Shown here in pieces: positions 1 to 10,780 of a stretch of DNA of 64,000 bases. Location: assembly GCA_003194525.1 (NCBI GenBank), contig NBIV01000212.1:62001-126000 (forward strand). Reading direction: 5' to 3'. Both the position numbers and the translations under genes were made by a program. The notes beneath the pieces were generated by a model, which was given only the letters and a program-made list of their open reading frames with translations, was not told the origin of the DNA and did no database searches. Each line of letters starts with the position of its first letter. Within the stretch, counting starts at the first letter, position 1. The DNA comes from Gracilariopsis chorda (lineage: Eukaryota; Rhodophyta; Florideophyceae; Gracilariales; Gracilariaceae).

Positions 1-2
1 AG

Positions 3-332
3 CTCCTACATCGTATCGACGTGGAGTTTCCTTCCGCAGGCATTTGCATGATTCGAATGCAGTTCCCAATTCGTCTCGCGTTTGCAGCTATCGTTTACAA
101 AGGACAGAGAAAGACCTTGGACGGCCTGGTTGTGGATGTGCGATCCAACTTCTTCTGCGTCGGTCCGTTGTATGTCGCATTGTCGCGCGTTCGAAGGGAT
201 GACCATGTGCTGCTCCTGCATGACTCGCAGCTTATATCCACGAATGTGCACACAATTCATCCCATGTCTGTGGCCATCGCCAACCCAGTGCTGCCTGAAG
301 CCATTCAGTTCTGCATCTTTCCACAACCGTAA
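3..332 (+). pseudogene. Pif1-like helicase, C-terminal fragment
   Basis: This is an open frame entering from the left edge and ending at TAA 330-332. It reads QFPIRLAFAAIVYKGQRKTLD, then a spacer, then LYVALSRVRRDDHVLLL. These match the last helicase motifs of the Pif1/RRM3 superfamily 1B, where the family typically has QFPxxLAFAxTxNKxQGQTLD and YVALSRV. Such proteins unwind DNA 5'-3' and are either cellular or carried by Helitron rolling-circle transposons (RepHel). The N-terminal motifs, including Walker A, lie outside the window, so it is unclear whether the gene is whole. The usual Asn-Lys pair is Tyr-Lys here and the second Gln is Arg, which suggests divergence or decay. The repeat-rich setting favours a Helitron-derived copy, but no Helitron terminus (CTRR with a preceding hairpin) was identified. 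Confidence 0.75.
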
Positions 333-3300
333 TCATATTTCTTTCGTTCTTCACTCATTGAATTGAACTACTTGCTTTTCTGATTTTGCGCTTTCCACCT
401 CTCTTTTCTTCCCACCGCTGCTTATCAATCCTTTACCGTAGCGTGCAGCGCTGCCCACCGCCGAAAGGCGCTCTTTCTTATAACAAAAACCCAGTTTTAA
501 GCATTTACATGCGTATTAGGGGGGTGTTCGTGATTGAATGGAGGCGGTGCGCCGATAAACCACCCTGTATGCCCCTCTAAGCACACGAAAAACTGCCATT
601 TGGCGCAAAGACTCCTTACCATTAAAAAACTTCAGCAGCAGCAGCAGCAAAGCTGGTTGCTTAGTGGCTGGCACTCCCATAATGACTGCAGTACCAGCCA
701 GTTACAGAAAGCCATGTGTCGCGCTTTGTCCTCATTGGCTGGAACTGCAGTCAATTTAAGCACCTACACACAAACCCCTACGGCTCCAGCAACTCTAGGC
801 TCCGCGGCGCCCAAGGTTCTATGAGCGCTATTGCGAGCGTAGGCGAGCGAAGTGCTCGGAAAGCCTCCAAAGGCTAGTAAATCAACAAAACTACAAAAAC
901 ATGACGCGGCGCGCAGTGCCACCCGGGGCCGAAGGCTGTTTCTACTTGTCTCTGCACTTTATAGATTTGGAAGTGGATGATGCCGTAGTTATTGACTGAA
1001 CGGAGGCATTGCCCCAATAAGCACGCGTGCACGCCCCTTTCAGCGCCTGCAAAAACCTCTCTTTTTGCAGCTCCTCCCTTCCATTCAAAACATTCACCAC
1101 CACCACCAGCAACGGCAACGGCATCAGCAGCAGCAAATCTCAAAGCTTATTGGCTGCCGGTGTACGTTGACTGCTGCTGCTTTACGTTGACTGCTGCTGC
1201 TGCTCAGTGGCTGGCACTACAGCAGTGCCAGCCATTCCGCTGTGCTCTGGCTGGCACTGTAGTCATTATGGCAGTGCCAGCCAATTACAGTCCACTATAC
1301 CGTACACAGAATAATGCATTGCTAGCCAATAACCAACGCGCGGGCGCTCAATTGCAACTCCATTCCATATTATCTCTTAGCGCTGCAGAACTCATTGGTT
1401 TGCAGGCCGTTTGCGAGCAATAGCGAGCAGAAACGCCCTCCAGATTACTTGAAGCCACCCTCATTCAGCGGTGCGCAGCATCTTCCGTATCTGAAGGCCG
1501 CTTCCTTTTGTCTCACCACCCCTCAAACTTTAATGATTTGCTGGAAGCTGAGGGGCGTGTTGTTGATTTACGGAAGGCGTTGCGCCAAAAGATCCCCTTG
1601 CACGCGCCATTCAGTGCATGCAATTTCCACTTTGGCGCAACGCCTCCTTGCCAATGAAAAAATTAATCAGCAGCAGTGGAAGCAAAGCTCGAAGCTTATT
1701 GGCTGCCTGGCTGCTGCTACATGTTGACTGCTGCTGCTGCTCACTGGCTTGCAATACAGTGAATGACTGCAGTGTCATCCAATCGCAATCAAGTGCACTT
1801 AGATCGCCACGTTTCTGTCTAAAGCAACTCAAATTTAAGGTTGTGCTTATACTACATCTTCGGGTCCAAAAACCAATGTTTGGATCTGGCGCAGCATGCA
1901 GAACTTTCACTGCTGTGGAAAGCCAAAGAGGGATCCGAAGGCATATCTCAACATTTCTCGTACTATAATGATTTGCTTCTCAACTGAGAGGGCGTTGTTG
2001 ATTGACAGGAGGCTTTGGGTCAAAAACTACCATTACACCACCTTCAGCCCATTAAAAGGATTCAGCAGTAGCAGCAAAGCTCAAAGCTAATTGGCTGCTG
2101 CAATATATTAAATATCTATGCTGCTCAGTGTCTGGCACTACAGCAGTGCCCGCCACAGCGCTGCAAACTGGCTGGCACTGCAGTCAATTTGGCAGTGCGA
2201 GCAAATTAAAATTTTCTGTACTGTACACAGACTACTGCAGTGCCAGCCACTCGCCAACGCGCGCCCGGTCAATTTAAGTCTTCCATACTTTCTCTCACCG
2301 CCGCGGCCCTCATTGGTTTGCAGGCCATTTGCAAGCAATAGCCAGCAAAAAGGGGCTGCAGATCCCCCCAAGTCACCCCATTCAGCGGCATGCAGTGCAG
2401 CCCATGGGCGAAGGCCCCTTCTACTTGTCTCTCCATTTTATAGATTTATTGACGTATAAAGAGATATTAGTTGATTGAAAGGAGGCTTTATGCCAATAAA
2501 CACGTGTGCACGCCCCTTTGAGCGCGTGCAAAAACCTCTCTCGGTGCCACGCATTCCTTCCATTCAAAACATTCACCAGCCGCAACAGCAGAAGCAAAAA
2601 TCAAGGCTTATTGGCTGTGCTTTATGTTGAATGCTGCTGCTGCTGAGTGGTTGGCACTGCCGCACTGCTTCCCATCCTACAGCACATTGGATGGCACTGA
2701 AGTCATTTTGGCAGTGCCCGCTGATTACAATCCACTGTACTCTACATACGCAACTACAGTGCCAGCCTCTCATTAACGCACGGGCGCTCAATTGCAACTC
2801 TATTCCATAGTCACTCTTGGTGCAGCGGCCCTAATTGGTTTACTGGCAATTTGCGAGCGACAGCGAACAGAAACCTCCCCCAAAGTGGGCCTCATTCAGC
2901 GGCGCGCAGCACAGCCCATGGCCGAAGCCCTCTTCTACTTGTCTCTACTCTTAACTATATTTTTATGTATGAAAGGGCTGTTCGTGACTAATTGGAGGCG
3001 TTGCACCAATAAAGCGCCTTACATGTCCTCTTATGCCCATGAAAAACACCCATTTGGCGCAACGCCTCCTTACGATTTAAAAGAATCAGCAGCAGCACCA
3101 GCAGCAGCAAAGCGTACAATTCATTTGTTGCTACTACATTTTGATTGCCTGCTTGCTGCTGAGTGGCTGGCAGCTCAAAATGACTACAGCACCAGCCACT
3201 CAGAGCGGACAGGTTTTGCTACAAGGCTTACGTGATCATTCGCTCTTTAGTGCCGCTGCGCATTGCCTTGGATATGTTAGTGAAGTGTCACTTAAAGACA

Positions 3301-3440
3301 CTCTCGGCGCTGCGGCCCTGATTGGTATGCAGTCCATTTGCTCTCTAACGCTTGCAAACGGCCTGCAGATCCTCCAAAGTCACCCCAATTCAGCGGCGCG
3401 CAGCACCGCCCGTGGTTGAAGCTCACTTCTACTTGTTTGA
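333..3440. repeat. Degenerate tandem array, about six units of 440-565 bp
   Basis: The same order of motifs recurs six times. The anchor GGAGGCGTTGCGCCAATA, or a variant, appears near 540, 1000, 1570, 2004, 2478 and 2990. It is followed by a TGCACGCCCCTTT-type stretch, a CAG-rich run, AAGCTTATTGGCTG, a CTG-rich run, TGGCACT/AGTGCCA palindromes, and a tail with CATTGGTTTGCAGGCC and ATTCAGCGGCGCGCAGC. Copies have diverged by substitutions and indels. Each unit holds nested inverted repeats. The outer anchor pairs with TTGGCGCAACGCCTCC about 40-50 bp downstream (clear at 2990-3073 and 1571-1651), CAGCAGCAG pairs with CTGCTGCTG, and TGGCACT pairs with AGTGCCA. No credible protein is encoded. It could be a minisatellite-like array, tandem MITE copies, or the noncoding part of a transposon. 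Confidence 0.75.
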
Positions 3441-3899
3441 GAGCTTTTAAGAATTTCAGTGGGGCCGAATAGCATGTATGATGTCAGTTGAGCGAAACTG
3501 GTTTGCAAATTTTGGGTTTAACAGCGTAAAAGTTTTGAGGCTAAGAGCAAGTCTACCAGTTGTCTCTGATATAGACACGCGTCCTGAAAATAACACTGAG
3601 TTTTGCAACCAAAAAAATGCGCAATTCTACCATTCTACCAGACGAGCACTGTATATCGTGCCTGCACGACTCCGAGCACAAGCCCCCTTGACCAATCAGG
3701 TCATTTGAGGTGTGCTTGATCGTTTCTACTCCACTTGATCGTTAATTCGCCTATCTCACAGGTAGAGTCCCTTTCAGTCATGACTACCCAACGTAGCAAC
3801 CTAATGCATATATACATGCGAAATCGAACAGCAGCAGTTGCTACAGCTCTAGGAGCAACTTCAGTTATTCACAAACGAACTTCATCAAAGTCAAAAGGT
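3441..3899. other. Spacer without a recognisable gene
   Basis: This lies between the tandem array and the first recognisable part of the Harbinger transposase. Short open frames exist, but none shows a family motif. The open stretch at 3735-3944 runs in the same frame as the first transposase block and may hold its eroded N-terminus, including a Lys/Ser-rich segment near 3880-3930. Confidence 0.4.
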
Positions 3900-5148
3900 A
3901 GAGTAACAGGTTCCAAAAATATTGAACGTGGGCAGAGCACTTAGAATACCGATTACCTTGGTTATAGCCTTATCTACTCTTTGCGTTCCTTCAGACGTCG
4001 TTTTTCAATTCCAAAGATTACGTTCTTGAAGCATGTAGAAGATCTAACTTTCTAATTTCCCACAGGTATGGAAACAAAAGAAGAACGCAGCTGGGAAGAA
4101 AGGCATTCTTCCTTAAATAAAGATTCTAGCCTGTTTACGAATACTGGGAACTGCTAGATCCTTTGATGATCTAGATGATGGGTGTCGAATGGGTGCAGAG
4201 ACCATCATAACTTACTTTTACCATTTTTGTTCTTGTTTTCTACAGCTTTGCGGAGAGAGATATTTCAACAGACTAACAAAGAAAAGAACTACAGGAAATC
4301 TCGTACACGTATAGTGAACAGGGCTTTGAAGGATGCATTGGATGTATTTACGGGTGCAAGAAATAACGTGGAAGAACTGCCTTGGTTCATTGAGAGGACA
4401 GTACCACAATACAAAGGAGAGAAAGCTGGCCACAATTGCTGTCGAAGCATACAAAGATAGAGATCTTTACGTGTCGCATTGGTTCGCGTGTAGGTGCGGC
4501 ACAAACAATGACAAAACGCTGTTGGAAGTATCACCTTTATTCAATTCGATCTTGAACGGTATGTATGATATAAAACTTCTTACTGACTACAGATTGCATC
4601 GGCGTGCGCCAATCACGCGCCTGGGATATTTTTTTGTGAATGGGATTTGTCCTCGATGGACAATATGTGCGCGGCTAGTTCATTCTCTGGCAAACAGGAA
4701 GGAGAAGCAGTATAAAAAAATCCAAGAAGCATTAAGAAAGAACATAGAGAGCGCATTCGGTGTTATACAGGCAAGAGTTGAGGTAATGAGAAAAGAATCT
4801 TTTCTATGGTATAAGAAAAATGTGGCCAAGGTAAGTAAGGTTTGTGTGATAATACACTATATGTTGGTTCCAATGAATCAAGAGAGACTTTTTGCCGAGG
4901 ATTTGCAAACTGAAGCACAGGGAGCAAACATCATCACAGAGCTTTATGAAGAACAGGCTACTGGTCTAAATGAAAGAAGGGAAGAAAGAACTCAACAAGA
5001 AGAGGAAGCAGAGGCGACAGTCATGGTGGATGACAGATTCGACATGGAGGCCCTTCTCATAAAAGAGAGCATCTTGATGTCATCACTTGGATTCAATGCC
5101 CTATGCAAGGAACTAGTTAATTGTGTAGAAGAAAATGGACGCAGATAG
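3900..5148 (+). pseudogene. PIF/Harbinger-type DDE transposase, decayed
   Basis: The consensus order of the plant-transposon-protein / DDE_Tnp_4 group can be followed through shifting frames. Frame 3 gives a YLGYSLIYS...FRRRFSIPKITFLKHVEDL block (3945-4053). Frame 1 gives RILGTARSFDDLDDGCRMGAE and LCGERYFNRLTKK (about 4130-4283). Frame 2 gives EQGFEGCIGCIYG (about 4283-4350). Frame 1 then gives the long C-terminal part with TWKNC, RGQYHN, GTNNDKTLLEVSPLF, GYFFVNGICPRW and IESAFGVIQARVEVM, to the stop at 5146-5148. Members cut and paste DNA with a DDE triad. The second Asp (NND) and the Glu (IESAFG) are visible. The first Asp of the usual IDG/LDC site is Tyr here (IYG), and there are in-frame stops at 3942, 4312, 4315 and 4327. 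Two or more frameshifts and the lost Asp make it inactive. The tail is Glu-rich. Terminal inverted repeats were not found. Confidence 0.8.
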
Positions 5149-5663
5149 AGGAAGTTAACAAAGATTTACTTAGTTCTATAATTGTAGTTTATAGGAGTAA
5201 AGGGAACCTCTCCGAGTAGATTACCTGAGAGGTTTCCCGCTGTGTTTTCTGTGTGCCCATACGAGTGGCGGGCCGGACGTATACCGCGCCACTGGCCACT
5301 TGAGATAACCTTTGGGTCACCTGCCACCCCTCCTGCATCGATTGGATGTGGTAAGACTTGGCACGGCATGCCCGTGGCGTTTCTACGGTTTTGCTGACCT
5401 TCTTCACACACACCACGCTGCCCATGCGAAGCACACAACTGGAATCGTAAGTTGCTGGCAATACTTTGCTTCAGCCCTGCAAAATGGAACATGGTAACCC
5501 ACCTGGTAGACATCACAACACGCAGGTATTCATGGAAAAGAACAAGAAAGTCTGTCATCCAATCATGCGCCAATTCACACATGGTTCCGTGAAGAAGCAA
5601 TATCTCTGCCTCGTCGACGGCCACCTCTCACAACAACCGAAAGAAGAAGTTTTAGAGTTTATG
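5149..5663. other. Spacer with inverted repeats, no gene recognised
   Basis: No protein family is recognisable. Two small inverted repeats lie just downstream of the transposase. GGAACCTCTC (5203-5212) pairs with GAGAGGTTTCC (5227-5237), with one bulged base. AGTGGCG pairs with CGCCACT around 5264-5294. They could belong to the end of the Harbinger element, but a matching terminus upstream was not seen. Confidence 0.4.
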
Positions 5664-5745
5664 TAAACTCAGCGAGGTTCGAACTCATGTTTATTTGCTC
5701 GCATGTGACCTGACGACCACTGAGCTGCTGTTATGACTCAATTGT
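5664..5745 (-). ncRNA. tRNA-like element with A and B boxes (pseudo-tRNA or SINE head)
   Basis: On the minus strand AGCTCAGTGGTC (5726-5715) resembles a Pol III A box. GAGTTCGAACCTC (5686-5674) resembles a B box with its T-loop TTCGAAC. The two are about 40 nt apart, which is within tRNA range. The T-arm stem can pair for three Watson-Crick pairs plus a wobble, but a full acceptor stem and a clean anticodon arm could not be drawn. A functional tRNA is therefore unlikely. A tRNA-derived SINE head or a decayed tRNA is the better reading. Confidence 0.4.
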
Positions 5746-5987
5746 CGTCTTTTACAAGTACTTATAGTTCAAAGACCACCTGGTTGGCCATGTTTCAAGT
5801 TCGAAATTTGAAATGTGGTGCCATGCGGATCAGATTTCAATTCTTTTTAATTTTGCGTGCCGTCGCACTGACCTCATATGAGTTCAGCGCACCGGTCCGA
5901 TAAACACTTGCGAACGATACATCATGGTGCCTGTACCAATGATGTGGAAACTTTTTGGTGTGCGAAATTGTTCGCCAGCCATGAAAA

Positions 5988-6672
5988 CTACGTTTCTTGA
6001 GTCTGCGCGTAGCGGGTATTTAAGACATAGGCTACTGCAAGCGCACCACCTCCGCAAGAAGCGAAGGTTGTAAATGAAGTATATCCTATGGCTAAATACA
6101 CTCCAAAGGATTCCTTATTACTCAGTAGATACTCTATGTTTTCCTCTACATGTTCTTCATCTTTAGCTTCCAGGGTTCTTTCCGTGCTATTGGGAACGTC
6201 TTTCATATACGTCTTCACCATTTGTTGCCTGCGTCACATGAAATCTTCCATGATTTCTTTGAACCCTGAAGGGCTCCGTTCCAGAAGCTTGAGCAGCTCT
6301 ACATCCTTCACCTCGTGCCTTTCTATCTCCGACCGTTCTTTTTCTTGTTTCAAGATCTGGTTTCATTACACTAGAATCTGTTGTATTCCCCGCAGAGTAT
6401 TCGATACCCTCGACTTTTCTTTTGCAGTCTTTTCTACTTTGCGTCATTTGAATCTCTTTGGGCGGATTTATTCGTCGCTTGAAATCGAACCGTTTTGTTG
6501 GTCCTTCTTAATTTCTACAGTAGCACAAATATTTTTGTCTGCTACAAGACTAGAATGTGAAGTTTCATCAGCGCGCTTCCTGTTCACAGCATCAATTTCC
6601 GTCTTTGTGATTTGTTTTGATGAGATTGATTTCGATTTTTACCTAATTCCCTCGTCTGAGTATGTATCATGA
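5988..6672 (-). pseudogene. Eroded charged/coiled-coil-like coding sequence
   Basis: One minus-strand frame reads like protein for over 150 codons despite a few stops. It includes ERHEVKDVELLKLLERSP, FKEIMEDFM, then a stop, then RRQQMVKTYMKDVPNSTERT and DEEHVEENIEYLLSNKESF. The composition is rich in Glu, Lys and Arg, with a helical heptad-like pattern. No family was recognised. It lies about 0.9 kb beyond the Harbinger transposase on the opposite strand. PIF/Harbinger elements usually carry a second gene for a Myb/SANT-like DNA-binding protein with a charged tail, so it could be a relic of that gene, but this is inference from position only. A dying host gene is equally possible. Confidence 0.35.
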
Positions 6673-7999
6673 TTGGAGGGATAATAAACAGTAGAGACCT
6701 ACTTGTAGGGCGCTGCATAAAGAATAATTCCTTCCTTCTCTTTCATTGCTGCACGTTTATGGTTTTTTTTTTACAATATACTCCAGAAGATCATCGTTTG
6801 GACCTGATATTTTTACTGATCTCAAGTTTTCTTTTGGCAGCCAGAAAGTGCAGAGTTTCTCTAAAAAATCTGTTTGAAGTGCTCCTTAACGACGAAAAGC
6901 TTCAATTTATTTTGTATTTTCTCTTACATATATCTTCTAATCTATTAAACATCGTGTTGGTACGCTGATCTTTAGCAGATCGCATAATCTATGCTTTGGC
7001 CAAGAAGAAGGTTTGTTCGTAGGAAAGCGCTTTTTCTCTGCCGTTGCGTTTTTCTGCTTTATGTTCATGTGGTTTGATATCTAAGCTGATTTTGTTACCG
7101 CTTAGAGCCGCATATACTTGTCTGCAAATATTTGGTTCCTACGTCTGAGAGTTGTTGGTTGTAGTTGAGTGTCAAAGCTCTTATTGGAATTCAATAGAAC
7201 AAATTCGTTTTCAGTATTGTTCAAAATCTGCGAGGGATCCTTTTAAGGCGTTGCGCAAGATAAAACTGTTGCTAAAATCATCGCTGCGCTGGGGGGATTG
7301 AAAAAACCACACGAGAAAGTAAAATGTGGTAAGAGCTACATTGTCCGAGGGATGCTGGAAACACAACAGGTGACTTCTTGGACGCGGAAAGAGAGTGGGA
7401 GGAACTGCTGCCCAGTTGCGCGAGGTTTTTTTCCCCGCGCGTTCTACGCACCAAAAGCGTGGTTAATATAGAACCAAAGCGCTCATTGGTCGACGGAGTG
7501 GTGAATGATCATTGAAATTTGGAAGCACGGTTGCCATTGTTATTTGTATATTCGCCGCGTATTGAAATCAGAACAGCAATCACACTGTCGATATGGCAAC
7601 GACAAATGACATTAACAACGCTCATAGGGATGCAAGACGCGCCTCAGTGGCGATATTTTAGGTTTTTTTGAGATATAGCTCTCTGGTAGACTTGCTCTAA
7701 TACCATACAAAATTAGTATGGTGAAGATTGATAGCAACTATGAAGATGATGGGCACGGTACGTGCACTGTTCAAAAGAAGGCAGCGTCTGCTGGGGTTCG
7801 GATTGCAGCACTAGCGTCAAGCTGTAGAAGTGTGGGTTGAGGTGGCACGCTGATGTACAACTGTTTACAATGTAGTAGTGGTAGGCATAGTTTGGGCGGC
7901 AGCTGTTTCGGTGGGAGAAAAGAGTGACGGGAAAGTGTGCAAAATATGGGCATGTGCAGAATTATAGGCGTTGAGAAGGATAAGATGCTCAAAGGTGTA
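6673..7999. other. AT-richer spacer, no gene recognised
   Basis: Short open frames on both strands lack recognisable motifs or sustained coding character. A TTTCCCCGCGCG run at about 7428-7440 resembles an E2F-type site and is followed by a CATTGGT (inverse CCAAT) near 7484. That hints at a weak promoter region, but no gene can be attached to it. Confidence 0.35.
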
Positions 8000-10780
8000 C
8001 GGCAGTTTTGAGCACATTATGACGAAGCTTCAACTGCGTAAGATGCGTAAGTTATTTGGGCATAGTGTTGTGACGAGTGCAGAGGCGAGTTGTGTTAAAT
8101 GGGAGGCAGTGTAAAGCTGTTTACTGAATTGTTGCAGGTCGGAAACTGATTTTGCTGAGGCGTACGGTGACTACACGTAGTGGTAGGTTGTTTTCGGAGT
8201 GGGGCAGATACATGTTGTGTGCAAGTTAGGTTTATATATTGGTTATTTGTTTGAGCAATGGTGAAGATGTATGTGTTCCAAAAAAAGGAATTTGATGAAG
8301 TTTGCAACTGGTGGTCGGGTCGCAAAAAGTGGGCACTTGCTGGAGAAGTTAGGAGGCGCGGTGTTGGTAGCGATAGGGCGAGATGTGTGGGTGGTGGATT
8401 GGCACAACTCGCAAGCATGTGGATGTGAAGTAAGGAGTTTGAGACATGATGCATAAGGGCACGTGATGAGGAGCACGTATCGTTATCGTGCATGCTGTGC
8501 GCGCTGCAGTGCTGATTGTAGTAAGGTGGAATGAATGAGCACAAATGGGGGACAGTGGTATGATGAAGCGAAAAGTGGGTAGTGTTTCTGCACGTGTATG
8601 CAGGTGCACGAGAGTGTATGTATACATGACGGGCGCGTTATGGATTGGTAAGGGGGGGGTGTTAAACGGACGGGAGAGGATGTGCATGGTGCGAAAGGTG
8701 CTACGTGGTTGTTGCGGAAAGCGAGGCGGGTGGCAATGCCGAATTGGGACGCGACGGGGTGGAGGGCGGTGTGCTTGTTGTGTATGGATTGGGGGGAAGA
8801 TTTAGGTATGGCGGTGGTGGGTGACGTTGAATGCATACAGCAAGGCGGGATGGAACGGGGTGTGTGTGTGTGTGTGAGTGTGTGTGTGAGGGGGTTTGGC
8901 GAACGGACATGGAGCGGCAGCGATACGAAGCGGGTAGGGGCTGAAGGCGTTGATGGATTGCAGGGCGGGTGGGAAGGAGGGAGAAGCGGGGGAGTAGGGG
9001 CGGTTGGGGGGTGTTTGAACGGGCAAGAAGGAGCGAAGGAGCGAGTAAGGCTTAAAGGCTGCGTTCGTAAAGCTATCGATAGCGGCCGTGGAAAAAGTGC
9101 GCAACGGCAACATACAGGCTGGACACACACAGCAGGGGCGCGGGTTGGGGCAGCGTGACACGGAGTGCGAAGGCGGGTCGGCACACGGCGGCGGCGGCGC
9201 GGTGGCGCTGTGGCGCAGCTAGGGCTTGCGCGCGCTGCTGGCGACAGTGCGCGCCGCTTGGCAAGCGCGGCCAATCAGCGCGGCGCGAAACAAATCGCGC
9301 CCATGGCATGGGAGGAGCACTTGAGCGCGTCCAATGGCGCGCCTCGGCGCGGCTCCGTCGCGCGCGAGCACATCGCCCGTCGTGCCTCGCGTACTCCCGA
9401 CGTGTCAGCGCCGCTGCTTCCACGCCGCCGCCGCCCCGCTATCAATCTGCAACTGCTTCCTTCGGTAACGCAGATTCTTTTTGGCCGCCCACGAATGGCC
9501 CACCGCGCGTATCTCGCCGTCAGTTGGCCGTGCTCCGCACCTGCGCGCGCTGCCATGCAAATCTACCGCCATGTATTCTATCCGCGTTTGCTCACAACCG
9601 CTCCCCTCCCCCCCAAACTTCATTTCGTCAACGTCACCACCCATCACAACACGTTATTTGTGCTCTCACCCCACTCCGCCCCTGCATGCCACCGCCAACA
9701 AAAAGTAACAAAAAGCTTCCACCAAAACACAACCTCACTTCCACCGCCCCCCCCCTTTGTTTATTAACCACCGCCCATTCGTCACATCCGTCCCCAAAAA
9801 ATCTGCCATCTCCACCGTATCTGCCCCCACCCCCCCCCCCCATTCCGTTCAACGTTCGCATGTAAGGCTCGCTCACACACTCGCTGCAGCAGCTCCGTGC
9901 CGTTTCGTACCCGCAACTGCACCCCCCGTCGACCCCGCCCCCGCCTACCAAAACTTTAACCGCCCCCTCGATTACAGTATTCTTTCCCCGCATCGCCTCC
10001 CCGCTCTACTGTACATTGGCGTAACTTAGGGCCTCCTGCATCTGCTGTACCTACGGTACCTCCCCCTCCACATTCCTCCCAACGCGCTTGACGCTTCGTC
10101 CCACTTTTTCGCCGCCCCGACAAGCCCAATTCCATGTTCTGTTCGAAACAGCTATTCCCGAAAAACACAAACCTCCTTCCACCCATCGTTCCGGAACAAA
10201 AGTGCTCTCCGACGGGCGTGCCCCAGTTCGCGCTGTCAGGCGAGGGGAAAGCCATGCGCACCTCACACAATTCCAAGTCGCTGTCTCCTCCCCTGCCCAC
10301 AGAAGCGCGTCTGCTCCACGCAACTGCGCCCCTTGGAGTGCTCAATACGTACACCGTCAAGTCGCCATTTGCCCCACCCGCCAGCGCATCCCACCATCGA
10401 GCGCCTACCATTGGTCGCCGTGCAGCTCGCTGTTTTGTGTCCGCCTGCCATCAAATAGCGCGTCTTTCCTCCTCCCAACCCGCGCACCCGCCCGGGAGGG
10501 GGGCTGTGTCACACCCCCTTCGCATGCGCGCGCCACGCGTGTTGTCCGCTGCCACTGCACTGCACAGCGTGGCCCATCGTGCATTCCTGTGCCACTTTGC
10601 TGCACCGCCTCCCCGACAACACAACGCACACACACGCAGCTCCCATTTGCTCCCGTACTCCTCTAGCCTACATATATGATACCCTTGCACACCAAAAATC
10701 CAACCACACGGCCCGCCCCCACCGATGTGGCACTGCCCCTGTGTAACTTTAGCAGCCCCTACACATGCACTCATGCACCC
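8000..10780. promoter_or_regulatory. CpG-rich core with diverging pyrimidine-rich flanks; candidate bidirectional promoter
   Basis: The plus strand is G/T-rich from about 8000 to 9150 and C-rich from about 9560 to 10780. Between them, 9150-9560 is strongly CpG-rich. Both flanks are therefore pyrimidine-rich on the strand leading away from the core. The core contains CCAAT at 9271-9275 and 9331-9335 and GGCGCGAAA (9282-9290), whose complement TTTCGCGCC is the classical E2F site. A TG microsatellite lies at 8857-8889 and a C run at 9829-9841. Long open frames here (for example 8483-9274 minus and 9155-9865 plus) are Pro/Ser/His-rich low-complexity readings of biased DNA and are not called as genes. 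Divergent transcription is an inference. Confidence 0.45.

Noticed and set aside
333-3440. CRISPR-like array
   Set aside because: Units are about 0.5 kb, degenerate and lack short unique spacers. The genome is eukaryotic.
3478-3708. 76-codon plus-strand frame
   Set aside because: No motif, no conservation cue and short enough to be chance.
6088-6672. 194-codon plus-strand frame
   Set aside because: It is the complement of the more protein-like minus-strand sequence, with Ser/Phe/Leu-rich shadow composition.
8483-9274. 263-codon minus-strand open frame
   Set aside because: Pro/Ser/Thr/His/Ala-rich low-complexity reading of strongly C-biased DNA. Several frames are open at once and no domain motif appears.
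9155-9865. 236-codon plus-strand open frame over the CpG-rich core
   Set aside because: Arg/Pro-rich, overlaps other long frames on both strands, and is explained by the rarity of stops in GC-rich DNA.
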